From JAVBSC01 sp031547305 (GTDB lineage Bacteria; Desulfobacterota; Desulfovibrionia; Desulfovibrionales; Desulfovibrionaceae): 36,802 bases of DNA. Shown here piece after piece: positions 1 to 8,038 of this stretch. The notes below the pieces were generated by a model. It was not told the origin of the DNA. It was given only the letters and a program-made list of their open reading frames with translations, and searched no databases. Position 1 is the first letter of the stretch, and each line of letters begins with the position of its first letter. The translations under genes and the position numbers were made by a program. The stretch spans positions 1 to 36,802 of the forward strand of contig JAVBSC010000093.1 of the NCBI GenBank assembly GCA_031547305.1. The letters are read 5' to 3'.

Positions 1-1911
1 GCGCGTGGTGATGAACTCGTCCTTCAGATAGCCATTTTCGTCAAAGGCCGCGTTGGCCTGGGCGATGACCTCGTCGCCTTCGCGCGAGGCGTCCAGGTAA
101 ACGATTTCATCGGTCACCTTGCTGTCGCGCACCACAAAGTAAGGCGTTTCGATAAAGCCGTAGTCGTTGACCCTGGCGTAGGTGGTCAGGGAGACGATCA
201 GGCCGATGTTCGGGCCTTCCGGAGTTTCAATGGGGCAGATGCGGCCGTAGTGCGAGGTGTGCACGTCGCGCACCTCAAAGCCCGCCCTTTCCCGCGTCAG
301 GCCGCCGGGACCCAGGGCGGAAAGGCGGCGCTTGTGCGTGACTTCGGACAGCGCGTTGGTCTGGTCCATGAACTGGGAAAGCTGGGATGTGCCGAAGAAG
401 TCCTTGAGCACCGCGGCCACCGGCTTGGGGTTGATCAGGTCATGCGGCATGAGCGTGGCCACTTCCTGCAGGCTCATGCGTTCCTTGATGGCCCGCTCCA
501 TGCGCACCAGGCCTATGCGGTACTGGTTTTCCACCAGTTCGCCCACCGGGCGCACGCGGCGGTTGCCCAAATGGTCAATGTCATCCGCCGGTCCGTGGGA
601 GTCCTTGAGCTGGGTGAGCACCTGGATGGCCTTAAGGATGTTGTCGTCGGTGAGCACGCGCAGGTCCAGGGGCTGATCCAGCTCCAGGCGCTGGTTGAGC
701 TTGTAGCGGCCCACGGTGGACAAATCATAGTAATCCGGGTTGCGGAACAGATTGTCAAAAAAGCTGGCCGCGATTTCCGGCGTGGGCGGAGAAGACGGGC
801 GCAGGCGGCGGTATATTTCCACCTGGGCGCTTTCCGTGCTGTCGGTTTTATCCAGCATCAGGGTGTCGCGAATGGAGGAGGAGGTGTCCGTGCCCTTGGT
901 ATGCAGAACGGCGAAACGCTTGATCTTGGCTTCGCGCATGCGGTCCATCAGGCCTTCGGTGATTTCCTCGGCCGCTTCGGCCAAAACTTCGCCGCTGTCC
1001 GGAATAATGATATCCTCGGCCAGGAACATGCCCTGGGCGAAGTCCGGCGGCACGTCTATGGCATCAAGCCCGGCTTCGGCGATCAGCCGCCAGGCGCGCT
1101 TGGTGATTGGCTTGCCGGCTTTGACGATGACCGCGCCGTCCTTGCCGGCAATGTCCATGTAGGCGTTTTCCTTGCGGTACAGATCCTTCTGGACTTCCCA
1201 GTGCAGGTAGTTTTTCTCGTCCAGCCGGAAGTATTCCTTCTTATAGAAGAAATCCAGAATCTGGGCGCGGTTCATGCCCATGGCTTTGAACAGAATGGTG
1301 GCGGGCATCTTGCGGCGGCGGTCTATGCGCACGTACAGGATGTCCTTGTGGTCAAAGTCAAAGTCCAGCCAGGAGCCGCGCATGGGGATGACGCGGCAGG
1401 AATACAGCACCTTGCGGCTGGAATGCGTCTTGCCGGAATCATGCTCGAAGATGATGCCGGGCGATCGTTGGAGCTGGTTGACAATGACACGCTCCGTGCC
1501 GTTGATGATAAAGGTGCCTTTTTCCGTCATCAGGGGCAGAGTGCCGAAGTAGATGTCCTGCTCCTTGATGTCGCGTATGGTGCGGTTCTGGCTTTCCTCA
1601 TCCACGTCGTAGACCACCAGGCGCACAGTGATGCGGATGGGCGCCTCAAATGTCAGTCCCTTGCTGATGCACTCCGCCTGGTCGTACTTGGGCTCGCCTA
1701 TGTCGTAGCGCACAAATTCCAGGCTGGCCGTGCGGTTGAAGTCCTCTATGGGGAACACGGAGCGGAAAACCGCTTCCAGTCCTTCTTGCGGACTGCGCTC
1801 CGTAACGCCTTCCTGAAGAAACTTTTTGTAGGAATCCACTTGCAGGTTGAGCAGATGGGGGGTGGGGAGGGTGACGGCGATTTTCCCGAACTGTTTTACA
1901 ATCTGGCCCAT
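1..1911 (-). CDS. rpoB: RNA polymerase beta subunit, amino-terminal part (cut by window edge)
   Basis: Catalytic beta subunit of RNA polymerase. The 637 codons present cover the amino-terminal half up to the fork and rifampicin region; the rest lies beyond position 1. The protein starts MGQIVKQFGKIAVTLPTPHL and contains the signatures MTEKGTFIINGTERVIVNQL and SQLSQFMDQ. The rifampicin pocket starts at residue 507, and Gln513, Asp516, His526, Arg529 and Ser531 are all the sensitive forms, so the enzyme should be rifampicin sensitive (inferred from family knowledge). The ATG at 1911-1909 follows GAGGTGA at a normal distance. The overall sequence resembles Desulfovibrionales RpoB. The usual upstream neighbours rplJ and rplL are absent: a 480-base leader and a HAD phosphatase gene precede it. 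Confidence 0.97.
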   Translation of the reverse strand, partial: MGQIVKQFGKIAVTLPTPHLLNLQVDSYKKFLQEGVTERSPQEGLEAVFRSVFPIEDFNRTASLEFVRYDIGEPKYDQAECISKGLTFEAPIRITVRLVVYDVDEESQNRTIRDIKEQDIYFGTLPLMTEKGTFIINGTERVIVNQLQRSPGIIFEHDSGKTHSSRKVLYSCRVIPMRGSWLDFDFDHKDILYVRIDRRRKMPATILFKAMGMNRAQILDFFYKKEYFRLDEKNYLHWEVQKDLYRKENAYMDIAGKDGAVIVKAGKPITKRAWRLIAEAGLDAIDVPPDFAQGMFLAEDIIIPDSGEVLAEAAEEITEGLMDRMREAKIKRFAVLHTKGTDTSSSIRDTLMLDKTDSTESAQVEIYRRLRPSSPPTPEIAASFFDNLFRNPDYYDLSTVGRYKLNQRLELDQPLDLRVLTDDNILKAIQVLTQLKDSHGPADDIDHLGNRRVRPVGELVENQYRIGLVRMERAIKERMSLQEVATLMPHDLINPKPVAAVLKDFFGTSQLSQFMDQTNALSEVTHKRRLSALGPGGLTRERAGFEVRDVHTSHYGRICPIETPEGPNIGLIVSLTTYARVNDYGFIETPYFVVRDSKVTDEIVYLDASREGDEVIAQANAAFDENGYLKDEFITTR

Positions 1912-2391
1912 TTTTCACCTCAAAAAAAACGGTTGCGTGGCGCGGCTTAAAGCCCCGCCGCCCGTAAAAAGCAAAGCCCAAAACCGCCTTTATAGAGTTA
2001 AAGAACGGCTTTAGGACGCGGCCGTAGGCCACGCTCCAGCGGGCAGGGAATTGCGTGCGCGATTCCGCCCGTAATAGCCGCGGCAAAAACACGGTTTTGC
2101 CGCGGGGCTGCGCCTTGCGCCTTTTTGGCGCGCGGCGCGGCGGACTTGCTCCGCCGTTTGCCGGGGGTGCGTTATGAAATTATAGCCCGGCAATAAAAAA
2201 CGCAAAAAAGCAGCGACTGTTTTTGACAACAGCTCTGCTCTCCTCGCTGAAAACGAGACAATTATACCAAGAGGATATAGACAAAATAGATATCCGTTTC
2301 TGCAGAAACGTTTAAATTCATCCAACGCACGCGAACTGAACGATTTATACCATGAAAAAAGAAAAGGCAAGAGGAAAGTTTAAAAAATGTT
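1912..2391 (-). promoter_or_regulatory. Long rpoB leader with two candidate -10 boxes and hairpins
   Basis: No gene is seen in these 480 bases. On the minus strand there are two TATAAT boxes, at 2266-2261 and 2184-2179; neither has a strong -35 element. Either would give a leader of about 260-350 nt. The leader holds a perfect 11-bp inverted repeat, 2078-2088 pairing with 2095-2105 (CCGCGGCAAAA and its complement), and a 5-bp GCGCC/GGCGC hairpin at 2117-2131 with a loop of five T. The hairpins lack a long U tract, so termination is uncertain. They may act in attenuation or RNA stability of rpoB; that is inference. Confidence 0.45.
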
Positions 2392-3051
2392 TTATCCATT
2401 CAGGAGCATGCCGGCCAGTCCCGGCACGTCTTCCGCCTGCCCGACGGACTCCAACCCGTGCAGATCTTCCGGAGAGCGGAAGCCGTACCCATAGGATGCC
2501 CTTATAAAATCCACCCCGGCCCGGCGGGCGCCTTCGGCGTCGTACTTTGTATCGCCAATCATCACGGCCGCCCGTGGGTCCTTGGCCCCCAGGGCGGCCA
2601 GACACTGGTTGATGATGTCATGCTTGCTGAATCTGCCTTCATTGTCCGCGCCGCGCACCTCGTCAAAATAGGGGAGCAGCTCGAAGTGGCGCAGAACGTC
2701 CAGGGCGCTGTCAATCTTTTTGTAGGTGGCCACCCCGACCTTGCGGCCCACTTTTTTCAGGTCGCCCAGGAGCGCGGGCATGCCGGGGTAGACTTGGGCG
2801 TTGTAAAGATCCGTGCTGTTGTAACGCTGACGGAAGACCGCCACGGCCTCCTCCAGTTCCGGCTCACTCAGGGAATAGAAATTCCGCAGGGAAAGTTTTA
2901 CGGGCGGCCCCAACCAGGCGTAAAGCTCATCCTGGGTGGGTTCCGGCAGTCCGAAGCGTTCCAGCGTGTATCTGATGCTGCCCCAGACACCTTCAGAGGA
3001 ATCCAGCAGGGTGCCGTCAAGGTCAAAAAGAATATATTCGTATTTTTTCAT
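2392..3051 (-). CDS. HAD-superfamily phosphatase, phosphoglycolate phosphatase-like
   Basis: A 219-residue cytoplasmic hydrolase of the haloacid dehalogenase family. The four catalytic motifs are present in order: DLDGT at 10-14 (nucleophile Asp10, acid/base Asp12), Thr109 in VATYKK, Lys143, and GDTKYD at 166-171. The helical cap between motifs I and II (about 17-85) matches the Gph/PpaX subgroup, which act on phosphoglycolate, pyrophosphate or small phosphoesters; the substrate cannot be read from sequence. It lies upstream of rpoB on the same strand, but 480 bases away, so co-transcription is possible and not shown. Confidence 0.88.
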   Translation of the reverse strand: MKKYEYILFDLDGTLLDSSEGVWGSIRYTLERFGLPEPTQDELYAWLGPPVKLSLRNFYSLSEPELEEAVAVFRQRYNSTDLYNAQVYPGMPALLGDLKKVGRKVGVATYKKIDSALDVLRHFELLPYFDEVRGADNEGRFSKHDIINQCLAALGAKDPRAAVMIGDTKYDAEGARRAGVDFIRASYGYGFRSPEDLHGLESVGQAEDVPGLAGMLLNG

Positions 3052-3251
3052 ATGGATAATCCGGATATTTTTCCGGGGGACGCGAAATGCCCGCCAAGTC
3101 CGGCAGAAACTATAGTCCCTGGCCGCCCGGCGCGTCCAGGGGTTTTTTATGCGGATGCTCGGGGTTGATTTTTACGAGTAATTGATGAAGACATATAAAA
3201 TATATGATGATAATACGATTATTTGTTGATCAATCTTATGGGGGAGTCCGT

Positions 3252-4091
3252 ATGGGCGGGGATGATCGGCACTTGGGGGAGACTTTTTTTGATAACGGCA
3301 TCGCGGCCGCTTCTGAGATGGACAGAGCGGATATAGCGCTGTTGCTGGACGCGCTGGCGCGCAGGAAGCCGGCCAAAGTCCTGGAAATAGGCATAAGCGC
3401 GGGCGGTACGACGGCAATGCTTCTGGAGGCACTCCCCAAAAGCTCCAGCCTTTATTCCGTGGACATAAAAAAGATGCATTACAAGGATCCGACAAAAGAA
3501 ACCGGCCACATAGCCGACGCCTTGCACAACCCGGCGCGGCACCCGGCCTGGCGCAAGTTTACTGGAGTGGACATCTACGCCTGTATAGACGAAATCGGGC
3601 CGGGAATCGATTTTTTGATCCTGGATACCGTGCATGCCATGCCCGGCGAGTTTTTAAGCTTTTTGACCGTGCTGCCGTATTTGAGCGAAGAATCCGCCTT
3701 GGTGCTGCACGACATAGGCCTGCACGTCCTGCATAAATCCAAGGAAGGCGCCGACTTAAGGAAACTTGACGATTATTCGCGCCAGGCCTGCTGCACTTCG
3801 CTGCTTTTCGCGGCCCTGCCCGGACTGGAGAAGACGGTTTCGGACGCGGCAATTCCCAACTGCGGGTTCATGCTCCTGGACAAAAGCCAGGCCATGCGTG
3901 ACATTTTTATGGTCCTGAACCTGCTTTTCATAGACTGGCAGTACATTCCGCCGCCGCACATCGTGGCCGGCACGCTCAACGCCACAGGACGCTTTTACCC
4001 GCCAGGCGCCATCAGGCTGCTGGAAAAAGCGATCATCTACAACTTGAAGCTGCGTGGGGTTGCGATCTCCTCATATCTAACGGCCGGTTGA
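3252..4091 (+). CDS. Class I SAM-dependent methyltransferase-like protein
   Basis: A 279-residue protein with a Rossmann SAM-binding motif, VLEIGISAGG, at about 43-52, followed by an acidic strand end (SVDIKK) and LILDTVHA where the catalytic-domain strand 4 would lie. This is the arrangement of the Methyltransf_24 group often found with surface-polysaccharide genes. An upstream in-frame ATG exists at 3204, but the ATG at 3252 follows GGGGAG at good spacing and is preferred. Parts of the gene are visibly less GC-rich than its neighbours. It stands alone on the plus strand and runs convergent with the YgiQ gene. The methyl acceptor is unknown. Confidence 0.75.
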   Translation: MGGDDRHLGETFFDNGIAAASEMDRADIALLLDALARRKPAKVLEIGISAGGTTAMLLEALPKSSSLYSVDIKKMHYKDPTKETGHIADALHNPARHPAWRKFTGVDIYACIDEIGPGIDFLILDTVHAMPGEFLSFLTVLPYLSEESALVLHDIGLHVLHKSKEGADLRKLDDYSRQACCTSLLFAALPGLEKTVSDAAIPNCGFMLLDKSQAMRDIFMVLNLLFIDWQYIPPPHIVAGTLNATGRFYPPGAIRLLEKAIIYNLKLRGVAISSYLTAG

Positions 4092-4334
4092 GCTGATATT
4101 TCTGATCGCCGGACAGCGTCTGATCCAACAGGCATAAGGAGGCCTGTAGCGATGATTCGGATGTCCGGGGCGGATCCGCCATCAAATTGCCGGAACGCCG
4201 GGGCGTGAGCTGTACAGCCGGAATTCCCGGCGGATTCCACCCGCCCCTTTACGGCGCGCCGCGCCGCCGCGTTCCCTGGTGAAACATCCTTTACCGCCAT
4301 GGACTTGGCCCAGCGCCGGATGCGCGCGGCCCAA

Positions 4335-6266
4335 CTAGCCCATCAACAAATAATGCTGGCGCAGGCGTTCGGCATCTGTTCTGGCCACGTAAATATCCCG
4401 GCCCTGCTCGTTTTTGCCGGAAAAATACATGGCTGTGGCCATGGTGCCGGGTGTTGGCACAAAGCACTGCGCCTGTTGGGGCTTCCAGTTGCGTTTTTTC
4501 AGCCAGGCGGCCAGCTCGCGCATATGTTCATCCGTGCAGCCGGGAAAAGCGCTGATCAGGTAGGGGATGACGTATTGTTCCTTGCCGGCTTTGCGGGAAA
4601 GATAAGCGAATGAATCCAGAAAGCGGGTGAAGGCGTCCAGGCCCGGCTTGCGCATGAGGGTGAGCACAGCGTCGCAGGTGTGCTCCGGCGCGACTTTGAG
4701 CTGGCCGCCGGTGAACTCCATGGTGTAGGCGGCCAGGGCCTCCTCGTCCCGCAGGGCCAGGTCAAAACGCACCCCGCTGGCCACGCGCACGTGGCGCACC
4801 CCGGGCAGTTTGGCCGTTGCGCGCAGCAGGGCCACGGCTTCTTTCTGGTTCACCTCAAAGCCGGGGCAGATTTTCGGAAACATGCAGCTGGAGCGGACGC
4901 ATTTGTCCGGCTCAAGTTTGCAGCGGGCCCGCCACATATTGGCGCTGGGGCCGCCGATGTCGCTGATGGCTCCGGCCCATTTGGGCGCGGCTTTGCCGGT
5001 GTCCGGCCCGGCGGCTATCCGGCCGGCTTCCGCCAGAATGGATTCCCGTCCGCGTGATGCGATGCGCCTGCCCTGGTGCAGGGCCAGGGAACAGAAGGAG
5101 CAGCCGCCGCCGCAGCCACGATGCGTGGTGATGCTGGTGCGGATCATCTCCCAGGCCGGAATGGGGGCGCGGTACATCGGGTGGGGCAGACGGGTGAAGG
5201 GCAGGGCGTACAGGCCGTCCATTTCTTGTTCAGTCAGCGAGGTGGGCGGCGGGCTTATAAGGACAAAGCGGCCGTCCGCTTCCTGCGCGGCAAACCCCGA
5301 AGCTTTCTGGACCTGGAGTTCCAGTTCCCGCGTGGCCTTGACGAGCAGAGCCGGACTTGCGGCTATGTCCGCGTGGGAAGGCAGGCGCGTGATGCGCTGG
5401 CCGGTTGATTCCAGGGCGGACAGGTCGTCTTTGGAGATCAGGGTGGCCAAGCCGGGCAGAAGCCGGCAGCGCGCCGCCAGGGCTTTGCGAAAAGCGTCCT
5501 TGGCGGCCGGGGGATTGGCCTGGAATTCCAAAAACAGGTTTTGGGCCGCTTGCGCGACCGCCAGAATGGCCCGCTCGCCCATACCGTAGATCAAGAGATC
5601 CGCTTTGCTGTCCAGCAGGATGGATTTGCGCAGGGAGTCGGTCCAGAAGTCATAGTGGCTGGCGCGGCGCAGGGAGGCCTCTATGCCGCCCAGCGCCACC
5701 GGCAGGCCGGGGAAGGCGCGGCGCAGGAGGTCCGTATAGACTATGCAGGCCCGGTTGGGCCTGGCTCCGGCCTGTCCGCCCGGCGTGTAAGCGTCGTCCC
5801 GCCGTTTTTTGCGAAAGGCCGTGTAGTGGGCCAGCATGGAATCCAGCGCGCCGGCGCTTACCCCGGCAAACAGGCGGGGCCGGGGCAGGGCGGCCAGCTT
5901 CTGGGCCGCTTCCGGTCCTTCCCAGGCCGGCTGGGCCGCAATGAGCACGCTGAAGCCGTGCGCCTCCAGCCAGCGTCCCAGCAGGGCCGTGCCGAAGCTG
6001 GGATGATCCACATAGGCGTCGCCGCTGAGCAGGAGCACGTCCGGCGCTTCCAGGCCCCTGGCCAGCAAGTCCTCGGCGGACACGGCCAGAAAAGCGGGGT
6101 GGCCGGCCTGGCTGGCCTGGGGCGCGGCACGGAGGCCCTTTTGGGGCAGATGGCGCGCCGCGTTGCCGCGCTTGGGCTGGCTCGTCCTTTTTATCTCAGC
6201 GGCGGGATGTTTTTTTCTCCCGCGCCAGGCGGAGGATTCTCCGCCGGAGCTTTTAGCCGGCCTCAT
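4335..6266 (-). CDS. YgiQ family radical SAM protein
   Basis: A 643-residue radical SAM enzyme of the YgiQ (UPF0313) family. The 4Fe-4S binding cysteines form the family-typical CxxxCxxC: Cys385, Cys389 and Cys392, in HRGCGGGCSFC. Upstream are the family's amino-terminal blocks, with DVLLLSGDAYVDHPSFG at 76-92 and a GGIEASLRR motif near 193. The carboxy end carries VIPYLISAFPGCTDEH. The first 50 residues are basic, low in complexity and longer than usual. The start ATG overlaps the stop of the EF-hand gene as ATGA (6266-6263), implying translational coupling. The reaction is not known for this family. Confidence 0.92.
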   Translation of the reverse strand: MRPAKSSGGESSAWRGRKKHPAAEIKRTSQPKRGNAARHLPQKGLRAAPQASQAGHPAFLAVSAEDLLARGLEAPDVLLLSGDAYVDHPSFGTALLGRWLEAHGFSVLIAAQPAWEGPEAAQKLAALPRPRLFAGVSAGALDSMLAHYTAFRKKRRDDAYTPGGQAGARPNRACIVYTDLLRRAFPGLPVALGGIEASLRRASHYDFWTDSLRKSILLDSKADLLIYGMGERAILAVAQAAQNLFLEFQANPPAAKDAFRKALAARCRLLPGLATLISKDDLSALESTGQRITRLPSHADIAASPALLVKATRELELQVQKASGFAAQEADGRFVLISPPPTSLTEQEMDGLYALPFTRLPHPMYRAPIPAWEMIRTSITTHRGCGGGCSFCSLALHQGRRIASRGRESILAEAGRIAAGPDTGKAAPKWAGAISDIGGPSANMWRARCKLEPDKCVRSSCMFPKICPGFEVNQKEAVALLRATAKLPGVRHVRVASGVRFDLALRDEEALAAYTMEFTGGQLKVAPEHTCDAVLTLMRKPGLDAFTRFLDSFAYLSRKAGKEQYVIPYLISAFPGCTDEHMRELAAWLKKRNWKPQQAQCFVPTPGTMATAMYFSGKNEQGRDIYVARTDAERLRQHYLLMG

Positions 6267-6694
6267 TTTTGCGGAGCTTCGATCAGCGGCATGGTCTTCA
6301 TGGTGGGAGTTTCCGGCACGCCGCCGGAACCCTTTGGCGGCATTCCGGAAGGCGGCATGGCCGAAGGGGGAGTTTCACCGCCGGTCGCGTTGTGCCGGGC
6401 CACGTCCTTGGAATGTCCGCCGGTAAACTCCGTCCACTCCTCCTGAGTGATCGTTTTGTCGTTGTTTTTGTCTATGGCCTCAAAGGCGGCTTCCTTCATT
6501 TGCGGGTAAGCGGCGGAAAATTCCGGCCAGTTGACCTTGCCGTCCTTGTCCGCATCCATTTTATCGAATTTTTCCTTTTGCGCGGCCGCGGCTTTCGATT
6601 TGTCGGCGAATTCCGGCATGGCCAGCGCCGGAGCGCTCAGGGCCGCCGCAATTAAGACGCTCAGGCCGATAAACAGATAAAGATGCTTTTTCAT
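6263..6694 (-). CDS. Exported EF-hand calcium-binding protein
   Basis: A 143-residue protein with a signal peptide (about 1-25, hydrophobic core LYLFIGLSVLIAAALS, cleavage after ALA), so probably periplasmic. Two EF-hand loops follow: Asp47-x-Asp49-x-Asp51-Gly-Lys-x-Asn55-xx-Glu58, and Asp75-x-Asn77-x-Asp79-x-Thr81-x-Thr83-xx-Glu86. Both keep every calcium-ligand position. The tail (from about 104) is rich in proline, glycine and methionine and looks disordered. It overlaps the radical SAM gene by four bases. The partner and role are unknown; calcium binding is predicted from the intact loops. Confidence 0.85.
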   Translation of the reverse strand: MKKHLYLFIGLSVLIAAALSAPALAMPEFADKSKAAAAQKEKFDKMDADKDGKVNWPEFSAAYPQMKEAAFEAIDKNNDKTITQEEWTEFTGGHSKDVARHNATGGETPPSAMPPSGMPPKGSGGVPETPTMKTMPLIEAPQK

Positions 6695-6707
6695 GCGTGC
6701 TCCTGGA

Positions 6708-6738
6708 GCAAATTAACTTTTAAGACGCCAGCCCCGGA
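6708..6738 (+). repeat. Partial copy of dispersed hairpin repeat (copy D)
   Basis: The segment TTAACTTTTAAGACGCCAG followed by CCCCGG matches the first third of the repeat seen more fully at 12993, 22883 and 32447. It lies just upstream of the EF-hand gene. The GGCGAA...TTCGCC part is missing. Confidence 0.45.
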
Positions 6739-6814
6739 GAATATCTTAAGTGCCGGGACCAGCCAAGGGGGTTTTTGAGGTATGGGCCAGGCCGCGCCGG
6801 CAAAAGAGATTTTG

Positions 6815-7927
6815 TCAGCGGATGATCCGGCCTGTGCTGGACGCGTCATAACCCGGCAGGGCCTCAAGTTCGCGGCGCAGTCTGGCTGACTGCAGGAGAT
6901 CCAGAATGACGGCAACGCCGGGGTGGCTGTGCAGGTCCTCCGGAATGACCAGGTCACAGCGGGTGGAGGCCAGGGGCAGAAAATCCAGGCCAAAGGCCTG
7001 GGCGACAACCCGCAGGCCCAAAGCCGCGTCCGCCGCGCCGCAGGCCACGCGAAAAGCCCCTTCGCTGTGGGAGCGCGCTTCGTTCCGATAGCCGGTTATT
7101 GAGGCGGCCGGAATGCCGCGGCGCGCCAGCAGGCCGTCCAGCAGCTTGCGCAGGGCGGCCCCGTTTTCCCGGTTGACCAGGCGCACGTCCGGCCGGGACA
7201 GATCTTCGACGCCGCGTATCCCCAATGAGTTGCCGGACGCGATCATCAGGCCTTCCTCCTGGCTGGCGAAGGCTATGACCGCGCAGGCCGCTTCCGGAAA
7301 CAAGGCGCGCACGGCTTGCACGTTGGCCTCGTCCCCTCCGGCATTGTGGAAGTGCGTGCCCGCGATATGCGCCGCGCCCTCAGCCAGAGTCCGCAAAGCC
7401 TGGCCGCTGGAGGCGAACACCGGATGGACGCGGATGGCCGGGGCCAGGCGCGCCGCATGCTCGCGCAGCAGATCCAGAGCCGGATCGCAGCCCAGGACCA
7501 GGACGGCTTTTTCCAACTCAGCCGAGGGCAGCAGCACTTCCACGCCTTTGGCGTCAGGCCGCAGCAGTCCGTCAGTTGGGCGCAGGCCAAAAGACAGGGC
7601 TTCCGTGCCCCGCAGGGGCGCGCCCACCAGTTCGCCCCGCACTCTGGCCAGGGCCAGGCGTTCCGCCGAGGCGGCCGGTCCGCCGATCAACCGGAATGTT
7701 TCCGTGGTGCGCGGCGCGTCTTCCGCAAAAAGTTCCTCCACCGCGCAGCCCAGCACGCGGGCCAGGCGCAGGGCCACCAGCGTATTCGGCAGGTAACGCC
7801 CGGCTTCAATGTCGTAGACGGCCTGGCGCCGGATTCCCACCAGGCCGGCCAGATCCTCTTGGGACAGGCCTTTTTGCTGGCGGCGTTCCTTCAGGGAGCA
7901 GCGCAAAATGGGGTGGGGGGCGGGCAT
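6815..7927 (-). CDS. XRE-type regulator with molybdate-binding-like sensor domain
   Basis: A 370-residue one-component regulator. Residues about 8-65 form an XRE helix-turn-helix (LKERRQQKGLSQEDLAGLVG, then RRQAVYDIEAGRYLPN). Residues about 105-350 match the periplasmic-binding-protein-like domain of the COG1910/PBP_like group, which resembles ModA and binds molybdate or a related ligand inside the cell. It is divergent from modABC and separated by only 111 bases containing a perfect palindrome, so control of the molybdate transporter is the likely role (inference from domain and position). The ATG follows AGGAGA. It probably replaces ModE in this genome segment. Confidence 0.88.
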   Translation of the reverse strand: MPAPHPILRCSLKERRQQKGLSQEDLAGLVGIRRQAVYDIEAGRYLPNTLVALRLARVLGCAVEELFAEDAPRTTETFRLIGGPAASAERLALARVRGELVGAPLRGTEALSFGLRPTDGLLRPDAKGVEVLLPSAELEKAVLVLGCDPALDLLREHAARLAPAIRVHPVFASSGQALRTLAEGAAHIAGTHFHNAGGDEANVQAVRALFPEAACAVIAFASQEEGLMIASGNSLGIRGVEDLSRPDVRLVNRENGAALRKLLDGLLARRGIPAASITGYRNEARSHSEGAFRVACGAADAALGLRVVAQAFGLDFLPLASTRCDLVIPEDLHSHPGVAVILDLLQSARLRRELEALPGYDASSTGRIIR

Positions 7928-7950
7928 AAGTTCTCCTGCCGCTGTGTTTC

Positions 7951-7977
7951 TTGACAGAAACTAGCACAGAGTATACT
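7951..7977 (+). promoter_or_regulatory. Candidate modA promoter
   Basis: A perfect -35 TTGACA (7951-7956) is followed after 15 bases by TATACT (7972-7977). The spacer is shorter than the usual 17. Transcription would start just ahead of the palindrome at 7987. Confidence 0.5.
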
Positions 7978-7986
7978 TAGCATCAA

Positions 7987-8004
7987 TGACGTTTATAAAC
8001 GTCA
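7987..8004. promoter_or_regulatory. 18-bp perfect palindrome, likely operator of the molybdate locus
   Basis: TGACGTTTATAAACGTCA is a perfect inverted repeat lying between the divergent regulator and modA. It begins about 10 bases after the candidate -10 box, so a bound dimer would sit on the transcription start and block modABC. That is inferred from position. The best candidate protein is the adjacent XRE regulator. Confidence 0.65.
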
Positions 8005-8038
8005 AAAAATTTTAAACACTACGCAGAGGGAGATTTTT

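Noticed and set aside
250..1950. Long open frame on the plus strand across rpoB
   Set aside because: It is antisense to rpoB, whose minus-strand frame gives a clear RpoB protein; the plus-strand product matches no family I recognise and is a by-product of GC-rich codon use.
4037..4300. Small minus-strand open frame between the methyltransferase and YgiQ genes
   Set aside because: Overlaps the end of the methyltransferase, has no good ribosome-binding site and no recognisable motif.
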